Source: Cladosporium sp. IMV 00045 (lineage: Eukaryota > Ascomycota > Dothideomycetes > Cladosporiales > Cladosporiaceae). Taken from it: 64,000 nucleotides of DNA. The DNA lies in contig MSJI02000661.1 of assembly GCA_001931905.2 (NCBI GenBank), positions 1-64,000 of the forward strand, in the 5' to 3' direction. Below the pieces are notes generated by a model. It saw only the letters and a list, made by a program, of their open reading frames with translations. It was not told the origin of the DNA and did no database searches. Position 1 is the stretch's first letter. Every line of letters starts with the position of its first letter. Of this stretch, positions 20,447 to 31,800 are shown piece by piece. A program made the position numbers and the translations under genes.

Positions 20447-23400
20447 ATGCGAGTGCTACTGAGGACCTACCCTCAGAGGAGCATCGCACTAGCCACCGAG
20501 ACCCATGTGCTAATCTTCAAACACAACTCCACTGCTGCCGGGTCAGCCAACAATTCCACCACCTCGGTGGCGGAGAATGGCGCACCACGTTGCATTGTTG
20601 AGTTTCTTCCGTGGGAGCAGGCGGACATGGAAGAGTACCGCACGCTCAGCTCACTCAAGGTCTACGGCACTCTTGGACTCATCACGATAGGGCGCGATGT
20701 CTTCTTGTGTGTCGTTAGCAACGCGCGCAAAGTGGCGACCGTCCGTCCTGGCGAGGATGTCCAGCAGATCCTGTCCGTGGAGTTTCACTGCCTAAACAGG
20801 AGCGACTACGATCACTTGCTCGGCGACTCCATCAACCCTTTCCCCGATGAGACCATCGAGGCGGAAAACTGGGACTACAACAGCCAGGCCCAGAGAGAGT
20901 CCTTGATGGAGCATCCTTGCGTTGCGCTCAAGAAGATGCTCAGTGGAGGTAGCTTCTACTTCAGCACTGATTTCGACCTCACAAAGCGAGTACAAGACAG
21001 GTCATCAGAGTCGACTACGGTTGCTGTGGACAGCTTGGAAGCCGGTTTCCTCTGGAACACTTACATGATTCAGCCGCTCGTGGATTTCCGCTCACGCCTA
21101 GCTGAACACGAACGCGATGCGCTTGACGCCTCGGGCATTTTGACGTCAGCTATCAGAGGATTTGCATTGACCGTACATGTCCCTGCTTCTTCCTCGCCGG
21201 CAAGGAACTCCAGGACTGGTCAACCATCAAACTTGACGCTCATTTCGAGGCTTTCCTGTCGCCGGGCTGGCACTCGTTTCAACGCGAGAGGCATAGACGA
21301 TGACGGAAACGTCGCCAACTTCGTTGAAAGCGAGACAATATTCTGTACGGACGCAGTTTGCTTTTCTTTTGTGCAGTGCCGTGGAAGTGTACCTCTTTTC
21401 TGGGAGCAAGCAAATGGCATGCCACACCAGCAGAAAGTCACAATCAGTCGTTCTGCAGAAGCGACTCAGCCGGCATTCGACAAGCATTTTGAAAGCCTGC
21501 AGCGAGCGTACGGTGACGTGTTAGTCGTCAATCTGCTGAGTGAGGAAAAGACTGCCGAGGCACAACTCACAAGACAATACGAGCACCACATTCGACGGTA
21601 CTCGGAAGCCCGTAATCCCGAGAAAAGCGAGTCCGAGCATCAGCACGTTCAAATGGTCAACTATGACTATCACAGGGAGGTGAGAGGAGTTGGGATGGAC
21701 GCAGCGAACGGAATTAAGCATGAGCTCATCGACCCAACTGTGTCTTTCGAATACTTCCTCTCCGAAGAGGCGCAAGCAACTCCGCGGGTTGGCCCAGGAG
21801 GCCGGAAGGCTGTTTTGGTGGGTCAGAACGAAGTCCTTAAGCAGGCTGGTATCTTTCGCACAAACTGTCTTGACTGTCTGGATCGAACGAATCACATCCA
21901 GCACATCATATCGAACTTGGCACTGGAAATCTTTCTTAGGCAGCAAGATGGCAGAATGCCGACTTCGGATTTCTGGGCTCGCCACAACACACTGTGGGCA
22001 GATAACGGTGATGATCTGTCAATGATCTATACCGGTACGGGGGCACTGAAATCGTCGCACACCAGACACGGGAAGTCAAGATTTGCCGGCATCATTTCTG
22101 ACATGCGAAAGAGTGCGGAAAGAGTCATTCAGAACAACTTCGTTGATCCAAACCGCCAGAAGACGATCGACTTGTTGCTCGGAAGGTTGATGGGTCAGAT
22201 TCCAGTCCATTTGTATGATCCAATCAACGACTACGTGACCGCGGAGCTGTTTCGTAGAGCATCAGAGTACACTTCGTCAAGATCGATCAACATCTGGGTT
22301 GGCACATTCAACCTCAACGGCAAGACGGTCGGTATCTCAGAAAACCTCAGCCCATGGCTTTGCCCCGATGTGGAGAGCGCATTGCAGATGCCAGAGATCG
22401 TGGCAGTCGCATTCCAGGAAATCGTTGAGTTGAGTCCGCAGCAGATCTTGCAGACAGATCCTCACAGACGCCAGCAATGGGAGAACGCTGTGAGAACGAC
22501 GCTCAACAAGAGGGCGGCCGCACTGGGTGGCGAGGACTACATCATGTTGCGAGGTGGCCAACTTGTCGGCGCGTCTTTATCGGTCTTCGTCAGAGTCAGC
22601 GTTCTTCCGTTCATCAAGAATGTGGAGGGTGCGGTGAAGAAGACAGGAATGAGTGGTATGGCTGGCAACAAGGGTGCAGTTGCAATTCGCATGGACTACG
22701 CCGACACCTCAATTTGCCTGGTTACTGCGCATCTTGCTGCAGGCTTTGCCAACTACGAAGAGCGCAACCAAGACTACCGTACCATTGCCAATGGTCTGAG
22801 ATTTCAGCGTAATAGATCAATCGAAGATCACAAGGCAGTCATCTGGTTCGGTGACTTCAATTACCGCGTTGGCATTAGCAATGAGAGAGCTCGCCAGTTG
22901 ATCGATGCAAACGACCTCGGCAAAATGTACGAGAACGACCAACTTAACCTACAAATGGTTCATGGAAGAGCATTCCCTCACTATTCAGAGACAACACCAA
23001 CATTCCTTCCCACCTACAAGTTCGATCCAGGAACCGACATTTACGACACTTCCGAGAAGGCTCGCATCCCAGCTTGGTGTGACCGCATCTTGACAAAGGG
23101 AGACAACCTGCGCCAGCTTTACTACGACTCTGCGCCGTTGAAGTTCTCTGATCACAGACCCGTTTGGGGTTTGTTCCAATGTCAGATCAACGTAATTGAC
23201 GAAGTCGCGAAAAACAAGATCAACGAGGACTTGTATGCAAAGCGTCGTGCAGTTGTCGCTGGCCAGTCCGCTCCCGACAAAGACTTCGAGACAGATGAAG
23301 AGTCCTTGCTCGGGTACGAGTCTATCGAGCCAGGCCTACCTCCCGCAAGCTCAGATAGGCGCAAATGGTGGCTGGATAATGGCATGCCAGCACGTTCGGC

Positions 23401-24076
23401 CGTTAGAATGCCACCAAATGGCTCACAGGCTAGTTCCACTTCGACCGGGAACCCTTTCACACCTAACAGCGATTCGGAATGGGTTGAAGTCGAGAAGCCG
23501 TGGCCTTCTCCAGCACCGCCCGCCCTCCCAACCCGCACGCGCACCCTTCAACAAACTCCGCCAAATGATAATCCTCAAGCTCGCTTGCGCAAGACGGCAC
23601 CGACATCGCTTCTCGACGACGACGATTCGGGTATAAACCCGGCACCTGAGCCTTCAGGCCCGACTCCCCACCTCATGAAACAGACCCTCCGCAAACCAGC
23701 TCCACCCAAGCCTGCACCTAAGCCTACTACTCTACGCGGCCACAGCAACTCACAACCAACTCCGACTTCCTCGTCGCCAGCCCCGCCGCCTCCAGCTCCC
23801 AGGCGTACGAACAATGCTTCACCAGCGCCGATCGCACCGCCGCCTCGTCGCACTACAGATTCGCCGCGTAGCACCCCTCCTCTCATGAACACAAGAAGCT
23901 CGATGGTAGCTCCGCCTCCGCCGCCGACGAGGCGTACAGCTCGTGGAGAGGAAGAGCAGGCACCAATCCTCCCACCTAGACGTGCTAACACAGGTGCGAG
24001 CTCAAATATTGGGCTCATGGATGACGGAATCGGCGAACATGAGATGAACGAATGGCAGCCACTGAAGCCTCAGTGA
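20447..24076 (+). CDS. Synaptojanin-like phosphoinositide phosphatase, complete
   Basis: A 1209-residue protein in one exon. Residues about 50-590 form a Sac1 phosphatase domain with the CX5R site CLDCLDRT (Cys474). Residues about 612-905 form an inositol-polyphosphate 5-phosphatase domain with WVGTFNLNG, AFQEIVEL, GNKGAVAIRMDY, WFGDFNYRVG, PAWCDRIL and SDHRPVWGLF, all catalytic motifs present. The tail from about 905 is rich in Pro with PPPPP-type runs suited to SH3 binding. This is the layout of yeast Inp51/52/53, which remove phosphates from PI(4,5)P2 and PI4P at the plasma membrane and endocytic sites. Which yeast paralogue it matches cannot be decided here. It lies 3' of the F1 array. 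Confidence 0.95.
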   Translation: MRVLLRTYPQRSIALATETHVLIFKHNSTAAGSANNSTTSVAENGAPRCIVEFLPWEQADMEEYRTLSSLKVYGTLGLITIGRDVFLCVVSNARKVATVRPGEDVQQILSVEFHCLNRSDYDHLLGDSINPFPDETIEAENWDYNSQAQRESLMEHPCVALKKMLSGGSFYFSTDFDLTKRVQDRSSESTTVAVDSLEAGFLWNTYMIQPLVDFRSRLAEHERDALDASGILTSAIRGFALTVHVPASSSPARNSRTGQPSNLTLISRLSCRRAGTRFNARGIDDDGNVANFVESETIFCTDAVCFSFVQCRGSVPLFWEQANGMPHQQKVTISRSAEATQPAFDKHFESLQRAYGDVLVVNLLSEEKTAEAQLTRQYEHHIRRYSEARNPEKSESEHQHVQMVNYDYHREVRGVGMDAANGIKHELIDPTVSFEYFLSEEAQATPRVGPGGRKAVLVGQNEVLKQAGIFRTNCLDCLDRTNHIQHIISNLALEIFLRQQDGRMPTSDFWARHNTLWADNGDDLSMIYTGTGALKSSHTRHGKSRFAGIISDMRKSAERVIQNNFVDPNRQKTIDLLLGRLMGQIPVHLYDPINDYVTAELFRRASEYTSSRSINIWVGTFNLNGKTVGISENLSPWLCPDVESALQMPEIVAVAFQEIVELSPQQILQTDPHRRQQWENAVRTTLNKRAAALGGEDYIMLRGGQLVGASLSVFVRVSVLPFIKNVEGAVKKTGMSGMAGNKGAVAIRMDYADTSICLVTAHLAAGFANYEERNQDYRTIANGLRFQRNRSIEDHKAVIWFGDFNYRVGISNERARQLIDANDLGKMYENDQLNLQMVHGRAFPHYSETTPTFLPTYKFDPGTDIYDTSEKARIPAWCDRILTKGDNLRQLYYDSAPLKFSDHRPVWGLFQCQINVIDEVAKNKINEDLYAKRRAVVAGQSAPDKDFETDEESLLGYESIEPGLPPASSDRRKWWLDNGMPARSAVRMPPNGSQASSTSTGNPFTPNSDSEWVEVEKPWPSPAPPALPTRTRTLQQTPPNDNPQARLRKTAPTSLLDDDDSGINPAPEPSGPTPHLMKQTLRKPAPPKPAPKPTTLRGHSNSQPTPTSSSPAPPPPAPRRTNNASPAPIAPPPRRTTDSPRSTPPLMNTRSSMVAPPPPPTRRTARGEEEQAPILPPRRANTGASSNIGLMDDGIGEHEMNEWQPLKPQ

Positions 24077-26458
24077 AGATATGAGTTTATGACCCCCTTT
24101 TGTTTCTGGCATATTGTCCATGAAGAAGACAAGAAAGCGATGTTGGACATTCCTGCTATTGAGCGACTGCGGCGGCAAACCCTCCGCTGATCACCAGATT
24201 TGCAGGGTGAACAACCCATCACCTTGGCATGGTGACCCTGCAAATCTTATGGATGACCGGAGACATGGAACGATGGAAACGATGATTGAAACGCAAATTC
24301 CAGCTGGGACGTTGCCAGCACTTGCACGCAGAAATCGTAGGATAGTAATTCCGTATGAAATCGATCGAAAACGACCCTTGCGTCATCGCATTACTCGTGA
24401 CCACCCGCGTCACTTTAACCTGATACCGTACTCTGTTACAAGCTCGTGAAGCTGTAGTCGACGTGATTTTGAGTTATTTGACTGTTTGGTTGCCAACGGC
24501 AAGATCTGTGGGCCGATCTTCAGTAATTATAAACCCTATCAAGATCCACCGCTACGTTGAAGAAATTCGATAAATCTCCAACGTTGACTCTGAAGATTCC
24601 CCACCAGATGGTTCCCTTCGCATAAGAAGTTGGAAACCATGCTAATGCAGCAGCACATCATCATACCCGGCTTCGAGCAGCTTCGAAAACACAAGAGCCG
24701 ACTGCGATAAACGAATTCGCGTTTTCGTACCGAGATCTACTATGCGTAGCGAGAAAAGCGATACCGTCGTTTCAGAGCAGCAGCTGGTAACGTCTTGCTC
24801 GCTGTCCGTGCGCCTCTCACAAGCCGTTGGTTTTGGAGCCGAACTTACCCCTTCTCGCTGTGAAGACTTGAGCCCTCGCCCGTTTTGCTGACGATGCTTG
24901 CCACGGCCGCCGTTGTGCTTTGTCAACAAGCTGTTAAAGTCAACGGTAGAGCACTTGATCTAGGGGAGCGAGGGAAGCAACTTCCGGGAAATTCTTATCC
25001 AATGGGATGCTGTGAGAGTGAGCATTAGGGCTTCTGGGACCCTACATGTATTTGTGTTTGTGAGCTAGGTTTATTTGCATGTCACTGTATGAGTGCCCCG
25101 ACGGGGCGGCGTTACCGTCCGCAAGCAGCAAGTGGATGGTGCCTGACCCTTTGCTTCGGGAAGTGGTGCCGCAAACCTGCTCGCAGAACAGCAAATTCAG
25201 GGAAGTGAACATAGCCAGGCACCCGGGCATGAAGTCCAAAAAAGCGATCTCGGATAGCCTAAACATCTCTGGTAAAATCCTGCCTATAGGAATCTCTTCC
25301 AAGATGAGCTTTACAGGAAAGAGGACGTGCAAACGTCAAAGCTGCCACCGTTTGACGTCTAGAACTGGCTTGGGTTGGACTTTGTGGTCCTTCTGTTCTC
25401 CAGACGCTAGAACCTATAGGCGAAAGATCGACGGTTTTTTTTTGATGACAGCTTGGCAGCGAAGCGAGCGAAGCAAAGGAAGGGAGGATGATATGTGGCG
25501 TTTCATCCTTACAAAAGTGCCGATCTTGACGGCTCCTGAAGACGGCCAAGCTCCGCGGCGGATGTTTCTTTATTGCACTACGTCTCGCTTCAGAAAGTAG
25601 TGCATGCCTTCATCCCGCTCTCCAGACCGCTTCAAGCACAAAGTCAAAAGCATCAGACACTACAACTTGCTGGCTCTGAGAACGAACTCGATTTTCTGAC
25701 TCGCGACATCTCTAAGGTTTATCTTCACTTACTCAAAAGAGCCTGGGAACACCATGAAGCAGCAATATGGGGAGCATCTTCCGTGTGGGTGAACGGACTG
25801 GAAGTATAAGATGCTTGCTAAGTAAAACTGGAGACTCACGCCCACTGGCCTTCTGCTGTTCAGCACTAAAGCACTTGCTGTGTCTAACAGACTGACATGA
25901 CTCTCTCCCTCCCCCTCCGAGGTCATGAGGTTTCCGTTTGTTCCCCCCAGTCACCTACCCACTATTGTGCGGTGCTCATTCTCGACAGGCCGTTGCCCCT
26001 GCAGTAGCAAGTCTCGCGGGTCTCCTCAGTTTGGGACACCCACGTGCCAATGTGCCGGTGCAAGTGAAGATGGCCGCGTACTACACCGAAGGTTGACTGG
26101 TGGCAGATGCCGTTATTTTAGAGGCTTACAAGCGCGGTGGCAACAATGCCTGCAACAGCCTTACCGCATGGCAGCTCGCTCCTGTCAAATGCCGGCCTGC
26201 AGTATTTCTAGGATTAAGCGAGACACTATACTCGCGTGGACACGCGATTGCTTGACACCATTGACTTGTCGTATCCCTGCTCAGATCACACTGAGCAAGC
26301 TACACCCTTGCTCACCACTTCGAACACCGACATCGTTGGGCGGATGATTGCTCGATCCGGTTGTCCGTGCTACCGTATATGCGCAGAATTCCCTTTTCCA
26401 TTCTGCCCTGCGACTCCCAGATCCTTCGAAACCTTAACCAGCATCCCGACGTGCAACA
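24077..26458. other. Gene-poor stretch of 2.4 kb
   Basis: No frame here has a recognisable domain. The longest, 25079-25600 plus (173 codons) and 25925-26347 plus (140 codons), have unconvincing composition and no homology that I recognise. There is an inverted repeat at 24196-24247 and a T-run near 25437-25443. The last few hundred bases should include the promoter of the membrane-protein gene at 26459. No periodic array like F1 was found here. Confidence 0.5.
24196..24247. repeat. Perfect 13-bp inverted repeat with inner stem
   Basis: AGATTTGCAGGGT at 24196-24208 is the exact reverse complement of ACCCTGCAAATCT at 24235-24247. The 26-base interval contains a second short pairing, CACC with GGTG. 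It lies about 120 bp downstream of the INP5x stop, so it could form a hairpin in the 3' UTR, or be a footprint of a small inverted-repeat element. Confidence 0.7.
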
Positions 26459-27753
26459 ATGCCTGACAGGAGTGCGCCCATTTGGGGTGTTGGCATTGCC
26501 TTCTTCGTTCTCACATGGATTGCCGTCGGACTGCGGATTTTTGTGAGGGCGGGAATGATCAAGTCGTTCGGTCGCGATGACTGGACGATGTTGGGAACGC
26601 AGCTGTTGAACACGGCGTACTTGGCTAGTCAACTTGGAGGTCTGGTGTATGGCACAGGCAGGCATCTTGAAGACCTTGAGCCGGAGCGCGCAGAAAAGGC
26701 ACTCTCTGTATGCGAAACCGATGATCCCATCGTTTCAGGAGTCCATCATGCTAACATACTCGACAGTACTGGCTTTTCTGCGAGATCTTCTACGTTTTGA
26801 CGACCAGCCTTCTCAAAGTCAGCATTGGATACTTTTTGCTCAGAGTCGCGACCAACAAATTCCATATATGGATCATCCGAATGGTCATGATCCTGACCGT
26901 GCTTTTCGGACCAATCTTGTTCTTCGTTTTCCTGTTCCAATGCGACCCCATCAGATCGTTCTGGACTCTGGACCCTCACGATGGAACTTGCTTGGACACC
27001 AATGTCCTCGTCGGTCTGGTTTTCGCCATCTCCGGTCTCAACGTGATCGCAGACTGGACTTTCGGATTGCTTCCATTCTGGATTGTGAAAGATTTGCAAA
27101 TTCCCATGCGTCAGAAACGCCTCGTGGTCGGATTGCTCGCTTTCGCTGCTGTTGGGTCAACCGCGACTGTTGTTCGCTTGCCCTACGTTCTCACGCTGAA
27201 GCATAGCGCGAAGGGAACGGATGGTGATTTCTTGTGTAAGTATAGACACATTCCTGCGTCTTTACGAGACTAACGATAAATTCCAGATGAAACTGTCGGC
27301 ATCGCCATCTGGTCCACTGTCGAAAACGGCGTTGGAATCACGGCCGGCTGCGTCGCCACCCTCCGTCCGCTCGTCTCCAAAGCCCTCCGCCGAGTCGGAA
27401 TCCGCAGCACCATCGACCCCTCCAGAGGCACCGACATCCCAAAAGAAATGCCTCGCGGCCACCGCATGTCCTTGCAAGCAATGTCTTTCGGCAACCGCGC
27501 AGTCAACGGACACGGCACGGTCACGACGATCACCGGCCAGGGAAACAAGTCCGTGTCGCGAGGCAGTAGCGAAGAACCCCTGGCGCCCACTTACCCGGGC
27601 AAGATTGGAAAGACGTTTTACGTGGAGACGGAGGAGTCTAGTGCTGAGCCACCGCCGTTTGAGAACAGAGGCTTCGACGCGAGCAGAGGCGTCGATGCGA
27701 ACAGGGGCTTTAGCGAGGACAAACCTTTCGACAAGGTCTACGGTCGACCTTGA
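26459..27753 (+). CDS. Fungal rhodopsin-like multi-pass membrane protein
   Basis: Three exons: 26459-26707, 26767-27235 and 27287-27753, giving 394 residues. Intron 1 (59 nt, GTATGC donor) has a GCTAAC branch site; intron 2 (51 nt, GTAAGT donor) has ACTAAC. Splicing restores the helix beginning YWLFCEIFYV. About seven hydrophobic helices are followed by a long polar C-tail. The early RDDWTML motif and the layout match the fungal rhodopsin-domain integral membrane family (PF20684), found in large numbers in Pezizomycotina and mostly uncharacterised. It lacks an N-terminal CFEM domain. It is convergent with the GH79 gene. Confidence 0.85.
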
Positions 27754-28276
27754 TGGATGTACAATAATACTTTACTTTGGAACTATACGGCACAAGTCAG
27801 TTACAGGCGCACGCGTTGGTAAAGTTTGGCTTTCAAAATTGCATATTACGAGTTAAGAAAGGAGTCGATTGAAGAATACCAAGGCAGTGGGTGATATTAC
27901 ACCATAGGATAGCAACTTCTCAGCTTTACCTCACAGGTCCGAGAGTTCATAATGATCTTTATCTGCCTGATCCAATAGTCTATTGAATGCTGATTGCTGA
28001 GAGTGCCGGGGTTTGCAGTAGCGAGTAAAAGTTTTGTAACTTGATGCTGACTTTTTGGTGTTATGTTCGTTGCGTGAATCTAGTGAATTGCTCAATTGTC
28101 TCGACTGCTCTAACTTCCATTCGTCCAGCGTGGCACTGCAAGAGCTCTTACTATAGCTGATGCTCACGAAACCACTTATGAGAGGGGTAAATGAATACAA
28201 TTGGTCGGCAAGCATATCGTGTTCATTTTTCAATTATATCTCATACTAAGGCTGTCTAAAGTGCAGGGATCCAACA
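27754..28276. other. Tail-to-tail intergenic region
   Basis: AT-rich 523-bp spacer between convergent genes, containing both 3' UTRs. No gene or repeat was seen. Confidence 0.6.
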
Positions 28277-29945
28277 TCAGTGCTCGTCATGCTTCTTCTC
28301 CTCAAAAGAGATGAGCACAGCCTCGCTTCCACGGACGTTCACAATACCGTCAGCACCGACTTGCTCAATATCAACCTCTCCCACCGCAGTGCCATTCTCG
28401 AAAGACTGGCCTGCCCAAGTCGCCTTCGAAGTATCTTTCTCATCCACGTGCGGTGCAGTCATTCTCTTTAGCGAGACCGAGCCATGCTTGCGGCCCTTCT
28501 TGACACCCGGGATCCTGAAGGGTACAGAGAAGTCTTCGGTCGAGTTTGCATAGTACTGTTGCATGTTGATCAGGGCCAGCTTGTGCAGCTTGTCGTCGAC
28601 GTAGAACGCGTAAGCCGAGAACCGTTCTGCATTCACGCCCTCCGGGGTCTCCAAAGCTCGCACCCTCGTGTCTGGCGTGCTGAAAGCCTCCGCCATGAAA
28701 AGCTGCGCGACGAAGCTGGGCAGAGCTCTTGCCCTTCCACGCCTGATGCTATCGCGAGGGTAGACGAATGAGTATGTTGAAAACCCTGGGCTGCCATCTT
28801 CGCCAGCCTCGTTGGATTGCTGGTCGCTTTGGAAGACTAGCGTTGCGCCTTGATGCAAGTGGACGCTGCTAGCATTGAGCGATGCGTAGATCAAATCCGC
28901 GTCGACCACCCAAAGGGCTTGCGCGAATGTGTCGGTGACGTTTGGTCGGCCAGAGCAGGAGATTGAATTGAATTCGCCAATAGCCCAGGAACTGCCGCTG
29001 TCCAGAGAAGCTTGGGCAGATGGATAAATTTCGTCAATAGCGTAACGAACGAGCTCAGTGTGGTTGAGGATGTTGTTCGTCGTGGCCAAGACTAGTCTTT
29101 CTGGATCACAAGTTGAGAACGGATATGAATGGATAGAGTATTCGGCCACTTCTCCAGTACTGTCAATGCCGGCAGGAATTAGGTCGGCTGGGCGAACTTT
29201 GAGGCCGGTTACGTCTGTTGTGGCGGATGATGCCCACCACCTGGATTTAGGAAGTTCGACGTTGCCGGTAGCGTCGACAGCAGTGTCAATCGCGTTGGTC
29301 CAGTTCTGCCACTGCGCAATGTACGCCTCAGTGCTGTTTTCCCAGCGATCGCTCGGGTAGTTTGTGGGCTCGTTTCCTAGCTCGAAGAATAGAATTTTGT
29401 CCCCTTGATACTGCGCGGATGCAACAGCCATGCCCTGGGCAATAGGCAAACTCTCATTGCCGAAGTTCAGGGTGGAAACGAATTGCGTGCCTTCGATGAA
29501 GTTGTCCCAGCTCTCATAGTAGGCAGGACCGACTGTTGTACGGTATACACCGCCGGCCTCGTTGGTGGTGCGTACTGGATCACCAGCTGATTCATCGAAG
29601 ATCTAGCAAATCGTCAGTGATGCTGTAAGCTTTGCATATCAATTGACCTACCATCGAATCCATTGTGATTCCGCCTGGGCGGATAATAGGCCTCCCACCA
29701 TGTTTCCAAATGAGGTCGAGCAGACCGAAAGTCAGTGCATTCGGCTCGCTTGCATTGCCAAAGAACTCTACCCAAAAGGCAGGTTCAAAGGAAAAAGAGG
29801 CGAACGAGTTCGTGTGCGGAATTGACGCGTTGGCAGCAGTAGACGGGATAGACAGGTCAAAGCATTTAGATTCGGGTCTTGGATGTGCTTGTACTGCTGA
29901 GGCGAGTAGTGCACCAGCAGCAACTTGAGTCTTTCTGACTGGCAT
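28277..29945 (-). CDS. Secreted GH79-type beta-glucuronidase-like glycosidase
   Basis: Two exons on the minus strand, 29945-29652 and 29602-28277, separated by a 49-nt intron (GTAGGT donor, CTAG acceptor), give 539 residues. An N-terminal signal peptide (about 1-20, ending VQAHP) predicts secretion. The catalytic core shows ELGNEP, with the likely acid/base Glu176, and WAIGEFNS with the likely nucleophile Glu308, spaced as in GH79. The C-terminal part resembles the family's beta-domain. Characterised fungal members hydrolyse glucuronic-acid residues of arabinogalactan or similar glycans; the substrate here is not determined. Many N-x-S/T sites fit a secreted protein. Confidence 0.87.
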
Positions 29946-30846
29946 GCTTGTGGAGTAACGCTGAGGTTATCGCGATCGATTTGAGTACCTACATAGCAAG
30001 AGTTTCACTACTAGCCGGGGGACATTCTTCGTATAAATACCTTGTGTCAATCTCGATACGAACGCAATGAGAAGCTCGCGCGAATGGTCGCCGAACGACA
30101 GCATCCTCCGGAAGAATTGAGGGGGTGTTTTCTCGCCAGTAGGGAACTGAACGAAATTCTAATGGCAGCATCTCTGTCGATCCTTGGAGGAGGCGATGGA
30201 TCAAAAAGGTAAAAAGCGCGGAGAAGGTAGCTGAGGTTGCATTCGTGAAAGCATCATCCTGCATGTGGAGCCGAAGAGTTCTCGAGCCTAATATTGGTTA
30301 CGAGAATACACGAAAAGGCCATAGACTGTAGGTCTCATCGTTTGGGCGGTTGACTTCGTCAAAAGAGCTCGGCGGCGGTCCATTTTGCCTCTTCCTGGTC
30401 TGATGGCAAGGATGTTGCTTTGTTTACATGGAGCCGACAAGGGACGATTCAGCTCATCTTGGCGTCGAAGTGAGTCGACGTCAGATGCTTCCTTCACGTC
30501 TCGGACAATGCCTCCGAACGCTACAAGAGCCTCTCCTGTTCGAAATTCCAACAAGGCTCAAGCATCAAGCGAGAGATCTTTCTGTGTAAGACGATGCCTT
30601 ACAAATCGTTTGGAGCGCCCATTACGTGGCAATGCCCCAAATCACTGCCGTCATAGCTACGGTTGACTGAATTCCGACCTAACACCGCATATGCAGTGGA
30701 GCAGTCAACGGCTTCGGCTCCAGCGATGGTAGGAGATATTTCCGGTATGAGGAAGTACGTGACATGGGAAACTTGCTTGCTCCGTCTCCCTTACAGGAAT
30801 ACTTGACGAACAGATTCGGCGTCTTTCAAAGCACCACAAAGTCAAC
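29946..30846. other. Divergent intergenic region GH79 / SDR
   Basis: A 0.9-kb spacer between divergent starts. It holds a TATA-like element near the GH79 start (30031-30040) and otherwise only short unsupported frames on both strands. Confidence 0.5.
30031..30040 (-). promoter_or_regulatory. TATA-like element upstream of GH79
   Basis: The palindrome GTATAAATAC lies about 90 bp upstream of the GH79 start codon and reads TATTTATA in the direction of transcription. Position and sequence suit a TATA box, but there is no direct evidence of use. Confidence 0.4.
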
Positions 30847-31800
30847 ATGGTAGTTGGAGATTTCCCTTTGGACGGCAAAATTGTCGTGGTAACCGGCGGA
30901 GGCTCCGGTAAGCGTTCTGCTGTCGCCGTCTTCGGAACGACTCGGTTGCATGGCTAACAAGTCGTAGGCATCAATCTTGCCTTTGTCAAGTTGGCCTTGA
31001 AGCATCAAGCCAAGGTTCTCATTGCGGACATAAGGCTACTCAAGGATGCACAAGATCTCCTTCGCGACCCCGACACAGCTGGCAGAGTAGCCTATACCAA
31101 ATGCGACGTCACGAAATGGAACGAGCTCGAACGCATTCCTTCGGAAGTTTCCATGGCCTTTGGACAAGGTGCCGTGGCAGATGTCTGGATTGCTGGCGCT
31201 GGCGTCTTCGAGCCTAATGTCAGCTCGTTCTTCGAGGATAACGAAGACGCGCACTACCAGGCTATGCGTATCAACACGGACCATCCTATCAAGTTGACCA
31301 GGATAGCAATGCGTTCGTGCTTAGGCGCCAACAAGCCTGGAGTTGTATTGATTCTTGCCTCCATGGCGGGCATTGCAGGATTCTACGGTTCACCATTGTA
31401 CTGCGCGAGTAAGCACGCAGTCGTCGGCTTCACCAAATCGATGGCGCAAGCGGACAAGGACGAAGACATTAAGGTCGTATGCGTCTGCCCCGGCATAGTT
31501 TCGACACCTCTGTGGACAGGACCCGACGCGGTAGCTGTTTCCAAGCAGTATTCTTACAACGATGAAATGGCCATCACCCCCGAAGAGGTCGCGGAGGCTA
31601 TGAAGGACATGGTTGAGCAGGGAAAGTTCAAGGGTGGCAGCTTGCTTGAAGTGTCCAAACGTAATGGCAGGAAACAGTTGGAGAGCGACGAGGTACCGTC
31701 AGCTCAAGATCCGGAAGCGCAGGCTTGGATTGATGGTTGTTACGCGCCGGCCAGACAAGTGTTCATGAAGGAGAGAGGTGCAGGATTGCAGTCGGAGTGA
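30847..31800 (+). CDS. Short-chain dehydrogenase/reductase
   Basis: Exons 30847-30907 and 30968-31800 give 297 residues. The 60-nt intron has GTAAGC, a GCTAAC branch site and a TAG acceptor, and splicing completes the nucleotide-binding motif TGGGSGIN (residues 16-23). Further classical SDR features are the acidic Asp after the second strand (IADIR), the catalytic Ser152, and YCASK with Tyr165 and Lys169. The layout is that of NAD(P)-dependent oxidoreductases related to 15-hydroxyprostaglandin dehydrogenase; the substrate is unknown. No signal peptide is seen, so it is probably cytosolic. Confidence 0.88.

Larger units (their letters stand above)
12484..23045. repeat. Duplicated block A, copy 2
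   Basis: Second version of the block at 1778-12463, with the same gene order and orientation. It continues without interruption into unique sequence after 23045, whereas copy 1 continues into unique sequence on its left. Together the two blocks represent one locus from two haplotypes or subgenomes. Confidence 0.9.

Noticed and set aside
24930..25000. tRNA-like stretch containing AACGGTAGAGCA resembling a D-arm
   Set aside because: No matching T-arm (GGTTCRANYCC) or paired acceptor stem at the right distance.
25079..25600. 173-codon plus-strand frame
   Set aside because: Composition is not protein-like, no family is recognised, and there is no promoter or splice support.
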